DNA from: Darksidea phi
Taxonomy: Eukaryota; Ascomycota; Dothideomycetes; Pleosporales; Lentitheciaceae
Direction of reading: 5' to 3'
DNA: 40,128 nt
Assembly: GCA_030770425.1 (NCBI GenBank)
Contig: JASJFT010000315.1
Location: 1-40,128, forward strand
In this document: positions 31,998 to 40,128 of the stretch, one piece after another
Numbering within the stretch: position 1 is the first letter of the stretch
How the letters are laid out: each line of letters starts with the position of its first letter
The notes under the pieces: model-generated
Seen by the model: only the letters and a program-made list of their open reading frames with translations
Told to the model about the DNA's origin: nothing
The model's database searches: none
Program-made: the position numbers and the translations under genes

Positions 31998-32868
31998 ATG
32001 GCAACTGTTGTGGCAAGCTATCTGGGCGAAGGGTCCTTTGCAAGGCCTCTGGTTCTGAGAGACTTGGAGAGAAGTCGTACTGTGTAAGCCTAGACGTGCT
32101 CGCCTGAACGTACCGATCTAACTCACTTTACTTAGATACAATGCTCTTCTGGACGACGCCGCACAGCCACCAGTTGCTAATGACCACATCAAGAACCTTG
32201 CGGCGCTGTTCGTCCGCCACAATGCCCATAACACCCTTGGAGTTCACCTGATCCATGGCCATTTCCAGATCCCGGAGAACACTATCATGCTCGGGAAGAA
32301 CTTCGATAACCCGTGCGGCCGCTGGACCAACTCGACCGACGTCAGCACCGTCAATCTTAGTGCTGTTCATGGACATATCTTTGTTCTCAAAGACAACGAG
32401 TTCCTTGCGTACGAGTATCAGGATGGACCGATGCCTGACCTTTCGGGTGTTGGACATGGTTTCGTCACTGAATTCGTTCACTACATCACAAGCAACAATC
32501 TTACCGACCTTATTGGCCTTCAGGTACTCATGGACGGTGTGAAATGCGACATGTGGGAGCTCATTCTTGATCAGGGAACAGTCATGTTGGATGGTCAGAA
32601 GGTATTGGGCTGCACACCGAGCCGAATCACAGGGTGGAAGTTCGAGGTCAGAGATGGAGAACCGAGAGCGTGTGCGTGTCCCACATCCCATAATCGCTCT
32701 CTCCTCCATGAGCCCAGATGTTTCCGCTCACAGGCTAATAAACTTGGTCTCTGGCTTGGGAAGGAGTCCGTCAAGGAACAACATGTTGTAGCTTCCTGTA
32801 CTGTCATCGGAAATTGGGGTAGGTGGGGCTGCATTAGCAAGCCGCTTTGTGAACCCCCGGGAGAATAG
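31998..32868 (+). CDS. uncharacterised fungal protein
   Basis: Exon 1 is 31998-32083 and exon 2 is 32136-32868, joined by a 52-nt GTAAGC...TTAG intron; the product is 272 residues. The spliced start reads MATVVASYLGEGSFARPLVL and then RTVYNALLDDAAQPPVANDH across the junction. The body contains IKNLAALFVRHNAHNTLGVH, LIHGHFQIPENTIMLGKNFD and FLAYEYQDGPMPDLSGVGHG, then TPSRITGWKFEVRDGEPRAC. It looks like a conserved globular cytosolic protein with no signal peptide or membrane segment. I recall similar hypothetical proteins in fungi but no assigned function. The last 47 codons (from 32,728) lie opposite the coding end of the APH kinase gene and look non-conserved, so the true C-terminus may have been lost by rearrangement. 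A 193-codon open frame on the other strand is its shadow. Confidence 0.7.
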
Positions 32869-33828
32869 CAAACCAATAACTCTAGATCTTTCAATGGCCT
32901 TTTTGGTCTCTTGAGTAAAACTTTTGCCAACCTCATTACTAAAGGTGTCCCAGAAGCTGACTTGCAAGTCCTTGTAATCGTTGTATCGTTTCCATCCTTG
33001 TTGAAGGTGGAGTGAGCCAGTAAATGCCTCAAGGGAATGAAGATTTTGACCAAAGGGGGAAATGTCTGCTTCGGCCCAGTCAATGACACCAGTAAGATGG
33101 CAAGTCTTATCCTCAACGAGAATGTTCGACGTGCCAAAGTCACGATGAAGTAGGACCATAGGGAGAGAGAACACTAAGTCTAAGTGATCAAGCACACCCT
33201 GGACGATAGTATGGAATCGTTCTGGTAGCGCTGTGAGCAAGAGCTGTAAGTCGCTAGTGTACCTTTGGGCCAGCATCTCCCGGTACTCCAATGAGACTTC
33301 CTGCGGGGCTTTCCATGAGAGGGCCATAAATCTATCAGCAAATAATTAGCAGGTTCTCTGGCTTCTAATAAGTACATACCGAGCGATGTCCGTTATGAGG
33401 TTCTTCCGTGCAGCGAAGTTTGACTCTGAATTTTGCGGATATCCATATTTGAGAACAAAGCCTAGATGACTAAGACCTCGCATCCGATCCATGACATAGA
33501 CCAGCAGTGGTTCCTTTCCTGCTTCATCTCCTTCTGATCCAAGTTCGCCATAGGATTTGACTGTTGGCGCCAGAGAGCCGTATACCTCTGTGGCCAAAGT
33601 CGCCGTCTTGATATCCAGCTTCAGAGACTTAAGCCGGAATTGGACAACATACTTAAGTTGAGGCCCAGCGTAGACGGTGTAGCTGCATACTCCCTGCATT
33701 TCAACGGGGACGACTTTTCCGCCTACGAGATCTAGTGCTTTGCTGTCACAGGAAGCGCGGGTTGCACACGTCTGATTGAAGAACTCTGCAATGGCAGCTT
33801 CCCGGGAGTATTCTTCGGAATCAGACAT
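32728..33828 (-). CDS. APH-family phosphotransferase (aminoglycoside-kinase-like)
   Basis: Exons 33828-33380 and 33331-32728 with a 48-nt GTATGT...GATAG intron; 350 residues. The ATG at 33,828 (MSDSEEYSREAAIAEFFNQT) is preferred over the in-frame ATG at 34,071, because the extra 81 residues are low-complexity and unlike the family. The N-lobe has YTVYAGPQLKYVVQFRLKSL, in which a VVQFR beta-strand carries the position of the ATP-binding Lys/Arg, and LVYVMDRMRGLSHLGF marks the hinge. The C-lobe has VLLHRDFGTSNILVED (catalytic HxDxxxxN) and GVIDWAEADISPFG (metal-binding Asp). Fungal members of this fold are numerous and phosphorylate small molecules or, in some cases, have unknown targets; nothing here gives the substrate. 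It is intact, unlike the relative at 24,560-25,494, and its 3' end overlaps the convergent gene. Confidence 0.82.
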
Positions 33829-34652
33829 GTGGGTAGAAGAGATAATGCTAGACTTTAGCCAGTGAGAATCGAGGTTGGCGTGGTGAGGTTGCAGTGCACG
33901 CACTTCGCTAGCAGTAGAAGACCAAGCGCGCCAAGGGTTCACGTGTGCTGTATTCTGAAGGCTGCGGGCTGGTGACTGAGCTTGATAGGGTTGTCTTGTA
34001 GATTGGGGTACATGTACTGCGGGACAGTTGTTGACAGCATGGATTGGGGGTTCAGACTGATCTGAGAGCAACGAGCGGCTCGAACAGCGAGTGGCTTGGG
34101 CTTGGCGCGCAGTGACGGGCTGTGAGAGGATCAGGGCGGACGCTCGAGCGGACAGAGCAGCGACTTCGACACAGGCGGACGTACGTGAGGTAGTGGTGCA
34201 GGAGCTGACTGGGAGTGTTGATCAACAAGTCGTGGTGCGCTCCTGCCAAGTGATTGTCCTGTGAGGAGTCGGAGTCCTGTCCTGCGAGTCCTGGAGACGA
34301 GCGGCTCGCAAGCTGAGGGGATCGTCCCTGGGCTGTTCTTGATGGTGCAGGCGTCGGCTTGATGCCGTCGCGGAGCGTGGATGGGATGGTGCAGAAGTGG
34401 GAGTCGTGGAGCTTGATGACGGCGCCGAGGCCGGATGCGGGGTTGACGACGACGTGCTTCGGTGGAGGCCGCCCCAATATAATTAGTGATTCAAGAAGGA
34501 TTTTCTAGTGGTGATGGTGATGGTCGTGAAAGGTAGCTCAAGGCAACAAGGAAGTTTCTAGATTAACGCCAGGCGGCGCCCGCAGATTTTGTGCATCGGG
34601 ACTGAAGGCGGTCAAGGTACCGGCAGTAATATCGCCCCATGAAGATTGGGAT
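33829..34652. other. 5' flank of the APH gene and unassigned sequence
   Basis: The 33,829-34,071 part is open in frame with the APH gene but low in complexity and is taken as leader. At 34,052-34,477 a minus frame of 141 codons begins MGRPPPKHVVVNPASGLGAV and continues IKLHDSHFCTIPSTLRDG before turning low-complexity. The first 45 codons look protein-like but I do not recognise them. Confidence 0.35.
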
Positions 34653-34961
34653 ATGCCGCCGACGCCGTACAGTAATACAGGCACATTTACCGACGAGTTG
34701 CAGCCGGTGAAAACAGACGCTATTTCTGTATCCGGCTCGAGCCTGCTGCCGTCGTTCAGCTCGCATCATACTGCGAATGCTGCGTCTACCGCGGGCCAAC
34801 TCTCCACTCAGTTGCACACGCCGCAGTCCTCCCGCCATGAACCATCACATGTCGTCCAGCAATCCAAGGACCCGGCGACCAAGAAGCGGAAGCGAGAGGT
34901 CGAGCAGACCCAGGTGCGCTTCGGTTGTTTAAAGGCACGGCGACGCTGGTGGGCTTGTTGA
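34653..34961 (+). CDS. possible N-terminal exon of an unknown nuclear protein
   Basis: The frame starts MPPTPYSNTGTFTDELQPVK, is rich in Ser, Thr, His and Pro, and reaches a basic cluster DPATKKRKREVEQTQ that could be a nuclear localisation signal. A GTGCGC donor directly after this cluster would end the exon near 34,912. No conserved domain and no sure downstream exon was found, so this is a weak candidate that could be part of a broken gene. Confidence 0.25.
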   Translation: MPPTPYSNTGTFTDELQPVKTDAISVSGSSLLPSFSSHHTANAASTAGQLSTQLHTPQSSRHEPSHVVQQSKDPATKKRKREVEQTQVRFGCLKARRRWWAC

Positions 34962-36258
34962 TGGACGTAGACGATCTAAAGTCGACCACAAAAGCCGAGA
35001 ACTCAGAATGGCCTCACTTTCCACTCCAATCTAGCGAAGTCATGTGACGAGAGACATGGTTAACGGTAGGTACACCAAGCGTGCACCATCTCGCAGCGGG
35101 CTGACAAAGAAGCAGTGCTGCGGCCGGAGCATTAGACGGCGTTTCGGGCGAACTAGTGGCACAAGGACCGTCTAGCACCGACGTGGACATCGAAGGAGAG
35201 GAGGAAATTGCCATTTACTGCACTACCACACCCCCAACTACCTAGACCTAGTGGCTAATCTACTGTGCAAGCGCCCTGGCGCATGGCCAACGAACAGTTC
35301 CATGCTCAAAAGAGTAACCATGTATGAAGTAGCGCACGAGAGCGTCAACGCCGGGCATCCACGTTATACACTGGATCATCTCCTCAGCCATTCGATCACC
35401 GCAGCAGGCGGTGATCTTGTCGAACGTCTCCAGCTGAGCTACATCCTGTTAGCATGTAGTTTGGAAGCGGAGGGGCCAGACGTACACTGGAAGAACCGGT
35501 GTTTGAGCTTGCTGTCGTTAGTAAGGTCGTTGGCAGGCACTTGTTGGGAAAAGACGGTATTGGGCCAGACCGTCGTCATGCGCTCCTGGACCACGTTCGC
35601 CCAGAGGGAGGGAAGGCTGTGCTCGGCGGGACAAAGGTCGTATCCTGGAGACTCCGGCCAGACTGCGGAGGCCCCGATATGGCGGTGACCAAGGGCTCCA
35701 TAACAGCGGCAAGATGAAGTGGGAGGTCTAGAACTGCGAGGGCATCGGCGCGGTGCATAATAACCCAGACACGCCAGTGGTGACGCCACTAGTACCCCCG
35801 CCCAAGGCCCGTGGAATTGGCGGGTTGGTCGTGGTCGGTGAGCAACATGTCGGCGAGCAGCAGAGTGCAGGTGCGCCGTGTAGACTGCGCGTTAGCAAAG
35901 TTCCCGCTCGCGAGAATGAACGGGCTGTAGTATCTGGGGCTCCGAGTCTAGCATAGAAGGCGGGAGCCCGGTGTCCGGCCTGGGCCTGACGCTGAAGCGG
36001 ATGAAGGCGATCTCGTGTGGGCGAGGGTCTTGGAACCAATCAGAACACTGCCCAGGAACGCCTTGTGCATTCGCGTGCGGGACATAGTGGGTGAGTTTTT
36101 GTAGCAGGCAGATAAGGCGGCATTTCTGGCAGCCTGAGCAAGGCATAAATCGTTGGTGGAAGAGCATGAACGCCTTTCAAGCCAAAGCCAACTCAGCTAT
36201 ATGTCATTTGCCAGTGGCGTTTCCTCTGGGGGAACGATAGAGGCACCAGGGTGTTCTT

Positions 36259-36338
36259 GCCCTCTTCATCGCATCAAAAGCCTCGCCCTCTTCATCGCAT
36301 CAAAAGCCTCGCCCTCTTCATCTCATCAAAAGTCTCGC
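36259..36338 (+). repeat. 26-bp tandem repeat, 3 copies
   Basis: The unit CCCTCTTCATCGCATCAAAAG plus CCTCG starts at 36,260, 36,286 and 36,312; the third copy has two changes (TCTCATC, AGTCTCG). The period is not a multiple of three, so it is not a protein-repeat signature. Confidence 0.85.
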
Positions 36339-37331
36339 CCACCTGTCGCCATCGGGTGGACACCGCTCGCTTCTGGCGAAAATTTGCGGAGTTGATCCTC
36401 TCGTGCTCCCTTTCTAATTCATGGGTGCCTGGACCCCGCGCTGGGAATGTGCTCGCAAGCGTTAGCCGCTTTAATACAAGGATGCATATGTAGGGGTAGT
36501 CTGTAGCCTATCTAAGTTAGTGATAGTGGATGTGTTGTGGATTCACGGTAAACCCGGTCTTCATTGGATATCACCTTTCGGCCGCCGGTAAGCTAGAAGA
36601 CACCAGGTCACGAGTGATCGCGGCGTAGCGGGCTGAGCTCGCTCCAAGCCCCTTCGCAGACCGCCCCTTACCCTTGCGTTATGGATAGGGCCTCACGAAT
36701 TTTGTATGTGGAAAGATACATATCCGCGGCGCTCGTTGCACCTGTGAGCGCGTCGCTGCCGACAAAATTTGGTACTGTCACAGTGATTTCAGTGTGAATC
36801 ACTGTAGTGCGCAGTCTCTGAAAGTGAAAGCTCTGTTTTCTATGAGTTGAAAAAGACGGCATTTTATGTACAGAAAAGACCCCTAACTGTGCCTCAACAC
36901 CAACACTGCTGGACTCTGTTGGACTCTGTTGGATCACGAGATTCAGCAAATAGCCGTCAGTACTAGGCTAATCCTTGTGTTTAGCGAACTCCCTGATCGA
37001 GCTTAGTCCCTGAGCCGTCAGCTCCGCGACAGGTACTGTATAGTACAGAACTCTGTTCCACCCGTTTCACGATGCTGGACTTGCTCTTAACGTCGTTGTA
37101 GTTCCTCTTTACGTACCGCATCGTCTAAAACTGAGTAGGCGAAGTTTCTCATGTGAATCCCTGATGACCCGACAGGCTCTGAGTGCGGCTGTGTATTCGA
37201 CACCGGAGCAATCATTGGTGTTAACGCATCCGAATTTTCGGGCTACGGTTATGTATCCAAGCGGCGTAGTTGGGAGGCGCCAAAGGCAGACTGGCGCCTG
37301 GACCATCACTTTTCCAATCCAGCGTACAAGG

Positions 37332-37339
37332 TATATATA
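37332..37339 (+). promoter_or_regulatory. likely TATA box of the cysteine-rich gene
   Basis: TATATATA stands about 125 bp before the ATG at 37,464 and is followed by a pyrimidine-rich leader (CTTTCGTTCCATCTTC, then ACAATCTATCTATCC), the usual layout of a well-expressed fungal gene. Confidence 0.45.
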
Positions 37340-37463
37340 CGAGGTGTGTAGCAGTACAGCTCTTTCGTTCCATCTTCAACACAATCTATCTATCCAGTCC
37401 AGTCGCCTATTAACATTGTACCCCAAGAGACTACTACAAATCCTTTGAACACCTGCCAGCACC

Positions 37464-37741
37464 ATGCCCGGTTCCGGTTGCAAGTACTACGATCCGGTTG
37501 CAGGGGAATGCGGCAAAACTTGCGTGCAAGACAGCAACTACTGCAACAGCCGTAAGGGAATGAATTCACAGGCTATGGACTTTACTAACAACCCGTCCAT
37601 CAGATGAATGCACCAAGGAAGGCTGCCATAAGCAGAGAACGAAGGATCGCTACGACATTAATCTTAAGCCGTACTGTGTTGAGCGTAAGTGCTTCTACAT
37701 CTATGCACACGAACACCGCTCACTATCTCTCAGATGCCTGA
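37464..37741 (+). CDS. small cysteine-rich protein, 58 residues, three exons
   Basis: Exons 37464-37551, 37604-37684 and 37734-37741, with introns of 52 and 49 nt. Both start GTAAG and end CAG, and the first has an ACTAAC branch site. The product begins MPGSGCKYYDPVAGECGKTC and has seven cysteines at 6, 16, 20, 27, 32, 37 and 54. Its second half is highly charged (KEGCHKQRTKDRYD). There is no signal peptide, so it is either cytosolic or exported by another route; pairs such as CxxxC and CxxxxC with histidines would also suit metal binding. Both splices are needed to remove stops, and the two intron junctions both split a His codon after C (C|AT). I do not know the family. The gene has its own TATA box and lies alone between non-coding regions. 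Confidence 0.7.
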
Positions 37742-38639
37742 GGTATTGATTCGGGGGCAGCGTGTGTCGCGTGGATCTGGCGAAGTTGAATAGTTGAATG
37801 TTGCGCGACGGTCGAACGCAGGCATTGATGGATCCGCGGGGAATTGGGAATCAAGAATGGACACTCGTTTTGGATGGAGAAGGCGTGACGGATGAGGGAG
37901 CAGTTATGTCGGCTGGCCGGCTCTACACATATAAGAAGCCTATGCAAATAGTCACTCGCTACTTCTTTTCCCATTGAGTACATCGGTGCTTGAAAGTTGA
38001 TCATGATCCGTGTGGCCTCGAGTAAATATTCTCTACAACGTGACGGCACTTGGGAACCACTTACTCTATTTTAGTCGATCGCGATATCGTGGAGGGCTTC
38101 CAATTCAAAGCAAGCTCGATTGGGCTGACGCTTGATCCCAGTCTCCTAAGTCCTCCTACCACTAGGCAGATGTTTCTCGACATACGCCTCGAGACAGTAG
38201 CCAGCCTCGATGAGACTAAGTTCTGCGCCCCACTCGCCATGAGCATCAGTCCCAAAGCAACGTCTCCTAGACGTTTCGCCTAAGGAGCTTATTCCACAGG
38301 CGCCGATAAAGCAGTAAGCATCATAGAGTTGACCATCTACACATACTCCATAGAGTGAAAATATGATGCGGGGTCACTGCATCCATACTGGAAGTTTTGC
38401 ATCTGTTTAATGGGCCATCTTGGCATATGGCATGTCGGCCTGACCAACCGCATGCCGGGATAGTCTTGCCAGATTGCTGCGATGTGTTCCATCAATAAGT
38501 TCCAGAGCTTTCACGTCGGGAGGAGATTGAAGCCGGTCGCACAACAGCTAATAGCCATGGGAACCTTGTTCGGTGCTGAAAGATACGAAGTATCGGATAG
38601 GATACCTCCCAAATAAGCAAAAGAACTTTCTTCTTTCAA
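37742..38639. other. intergenic, no supported gene
   Basis: Open frames on both strands at 38,050-38,283 have no recognisable motif. The remainder shows nothing I can assign. Confidence 0.45.
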
Positions 38640-39173
38640 AGGAAAAGGCAAAGAGAATACCGGAAACAAACCAGCGCCGCTAGAGTCAATAAGCTTGTGT
38701 GTATGGCAGTACTTGCACACAAATCAGATGCGAGGTGGGCTCCTGCGCTCAGCAACATGATAGCCGTGTTGAAATATCCAGCTCTTGCTGCGTTTAGGCG
38801 TCGATAGAGGCTTCATGAACGTTCGTAAACGCGTCCAATCGATGCCCTCAAAGTCGTCAGCGAAGCTCTCAAGTTGCTCATCGCCATCGCCATCGCCATC
38901 GCCATCTCCATCTCCAGCTGCATTGGCAGCGCTTGTAGCCACTGTCCCGGCAACGCTGCCCTCGGTGGGCGCGACGATTGCCTCCTCTGGTTGCGATTCC
39001 AAGAATTGCGACTCGAATGTTTGTATAGACTCGGAGGCCTGGCTTGCGGCAGCCAGGGCTTCACGGAACGACGGTGGACGCTGAGATGATGGATGAGATG
39101 ATACACTAAACGGGCGCGTGCGTTTGGCGGCGGCAGCAGCGCTGGAAGTGGGAGCTTGCGAGCGTTTGGCCAT
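38640..39173 (-). pseudogene. hAT-type transposase N-terminal remnant
   Basis: From ATG at 39,173 the minus strand encodes a low-complexity leader (MAKRSQAPTSSAAAAAKRTR) and a Gly-Asp repeat. Then come DDFEGIDWTRLRTFMKPLST and SKSWIFQHGYHVAERRSPPR. The TGA at 38,724-38,726 is followed in the same frame by FVCKYCHTHKLIDSSGAGLF. This is the region around the BED-type zinc finger in fungal hAT transposases, where a Trp precedes the CxxC. TGG to TGA would explain the stop. After GAGLF homology ends and the catalytic domain is absent, so only the 5' part of an element remains. Confidence 0.6.
38879..38915. repeat. hexamer microsatellite (TCGCCA)n
   Basis: Six consecutive six-base units, four TCGCCA and two TCTCCA, encode the Gly-Asp repeat of the hAT remnant on the minus strand. 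Confidence 0.8.
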
Positions 39174-39614
39174 GATAGGCGACTCTAAGTACTAAAAGAC
39201 GCGTCAATATAGGCGACAATGGCGGCGTTGAGAGCTGGTTGTATGCGGCGGAGGTGACGCGTCTATTAAATGCTTGGATGCCTAAGGGCCCGGGCTACTG
39301 GAGGCACCAGTTTACCGTCAGTTTGTTTAATAATCGAACTGAAGCTGAAACTGGCGCCGTGTTCGGTAAAAACGAGGTTCTGACGGCGCAACTGGAGGTG
39401 TCAATTTGAATATGAAATGAGGCAATTTAAAACCCCTGCTACCGCTTACATGACCTACATTTAACCTCGTTAAGCGAACTGGAGCCTCCAGAAGTTTTCT
39501 GGTGGTCGAGAGGTGCCGTAAGGCCGTCAGCTTTAGTTTGGCTCTAGCCCTGGCCGTGGAGCTAGCCGTCGTCATTACTATCGTTAATTATTACCAGTCT
39601 TGGTATGGTGTTAA
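39174..39614. other. spacer between two transposase remnants
   Basis: No gene is seen. It should contain the left terminus of the Harbinger-like element, but I could not find a terminal inverted repeat because the right end is outside the window. Confidence 0.4.
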
Positions 39615-40048
39615 GTCCCCAGCGTGCCCCGAATCGACGCCTCTACAGCGGCTGTCCTTACCGGGCTAATAGCCAGCGTTACAGTAGTACTTGCCCATTT
39701 CAACGAGACGTATAAGGAGCCTATAGGCGTTAACCTGAGGCCGACGGACCGAGCGCCGGGGGAGACCTAGCTAAGAGACTGTATGGGGGACCCTAAACAG
39801 CTGTTTGTAGAGTCGCGACTTCGGCCGGAGGCCTTTTACGACCTCGTTGATTACCTGAAGAGTAATGAGCTAGTTGAGGACGGCAAAAGGATTACTGTTG
39901 AGGAGAAACTACTTACGTTTTCATACGTCTATGGCCAGGGCGCGTCCTGGAGAAATACGAAGTACAGGTGTGGGCACCTGCCGAGTATAATTACGGCCAA
40001 CTTTCATGAAGTCCTCGACGGCCTATTGTATCTGTATCAGGGCCATGT

Positions 40049-40053
<5 letters not shown>
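39615..40053 (+). pseudogene. PIF/Harbinger-like transposase, 5' part
   Basis: The frame open from 39,615 reads SVPRIDASTAAVLTGLIASV, AHFNETYKEPIGVNLRPTDR and APGET, then TAG at 39,768, then LRDCMGDPKQLFVESRLRPE, AFYDLVDYLKSNELVEDGKR and ITVEEKLLTFSYVYGQGASW. It continues with RNTKYRCGHLPSIITANFHE and VLDGLLYLYQGHVKR. This resembles the N-terminal helix-turn-helix region (DUF8040) of HARBI1-like DDE transposases, with VEEKLLTF...G.GAS.R.T...F.H and FHEVLDALL patterns. TAG at a position usually Trp fits TGG to TAG. An ATG at 39,783 could restart the frame. The catalytic DDE domain would lie beyond the poly-G run. Confidence 0.62.

Positions 40054-40128
<75 letters not shown>
40054..40128. other. 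75-base poly-G run, probable artefact
   Basis: The last 75 bases are all G and interrupt the transposase frame after AAGA. A perfect G homopolymer of this length is very unlikely in a genome, and two-colour sequencing reports missing signal as G. I treat it as a contig-end error. Confidence 0.8.

Larger units (their letters stand above)
34962..37463. other. long stretch with only weak coding candidates
   Basis: At 35,251-35,520 a plus frame reads AHESVNAGHPRYTLDHLLSH, then GGDLVERLQLSYILLACSLE, which looks like helical protein. The apparent continuation (ELAVVSKVVGRHLLGKDGIG) is in another frame from 35,499, suggesting a decayed gene of unknown family. A 26-bp repeat lies at 36,259-36,338. 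At 36,668-36,949 a minus frame of 93 codons is open but unrecognised. The right end is the promoter of the cysteine-rich gene. Confidence 0.35.

Noticed and set aside
32128..32709. 193-codon minus-strand open frame
   Set aside because: It lies opposite the better supported spliced plus-strand gene, lacks splice signals and has no recognisable motif.
33829..34071. N-terminal extension of the APH kinase to the ATG at 34,071
   Set aside because: The extra 81 residues are low-complexity and precede the family's normal beginning; the ATG at 33,828 gives a typical length.
1..40128. tRNA and rRNA genes
   Set aside because: I looked for tRNA-like arms and conserved rRNA segments by eye and found none convincing; a covariance-model scan would settle it.

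Overview
The window looks like nuclear DNA of a filamentous ascomycete (Pezizomycotina; a Dothideomycete/Pleosporales-like species is a guess). The support is genes with 46-67 nt GT-AG introns, fungal-specific families (NB-ARC/TPR NLR, PDDEXK_12-type nuclease-like proteins, DUF7924, APH-like kinases), and a large AT-rich transposon block almost free of CpA/TpG. That dinucleotide loss is the mark of repeat-induced point mutation (RIP).

Layout. 1-14,230 is a gene-free, RIP-saturated block. In it a minus-strand Ty3/gypsy LTR retrotransposon can be delimited (1388-9259: two 268-bp direct LTRs, matching 5-bp flanks, relics of RT, RNase H and integrase). It is followed by eight copies of a 68-bp minisatellite and, further on, six copies of a 21-bp repeat. 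At about 14.2 kb composition switches abruptly to normal genic DNA.

15,531-20,257 is the most interesting part: a divergent gene pair. The minus-strand gene is an alpha/beta-hydrolase (lipase-like) protein whose extreme C-terminus carries an ITGRNVVAGTNVTG motif. The plus-strand gene is an NB-ARC/TPR NOD-like receptor whose extreme N-terminus carries the matching ISGRNIIAGSSVASG motif. This is the architecture of the PP-motif (RHIM-like) amyloid signalling system known from the Chaetomium globosum SBP/PNT1/HELLP genes. The receptor would nucleate the amyloid fold of the hydrolase effector and trigger a cell-death or defence response. No HeLo-type executioner gene was found here. The receptor's repeats are near-identical 126-bp units that stop abruptly at a junction with a decayed PDDEXK pseudogene.

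20,258-25,494 holds three PDDEXK_12-like loci on the minus strand (one intact between two broken ones) and a RIP-like APH kinase pseudogene. 26,291-28,036 is an intact secreted amidohydrolase-3 gene, followed by a protein-kinase C-lobe fragment and a DUF7924 remnant. 31,998-33,828 holds two spliced genes, an uncharacterised fungal protein and an APH-family kinase, which overlap tail to tail. 34-37 kb has no convincing gene. 37,464-37,741 encodes a spliced 58-residue cysteine-rich protein. The end of the window carries remnants of a hAT transposase and a PIF/Harbinger-like transposase, the latter cut by a 75-base poly-G run that is probably a sequencing or assembly artefact.

Overall this is an accessory, transposon-rich, rearranged neighbourhood in which several gene families are duplicating and decaying beside a probable allorecognition/cell-death locus. 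All exon models are read by eye from splice signals and frame continuity; no similarity search was run.
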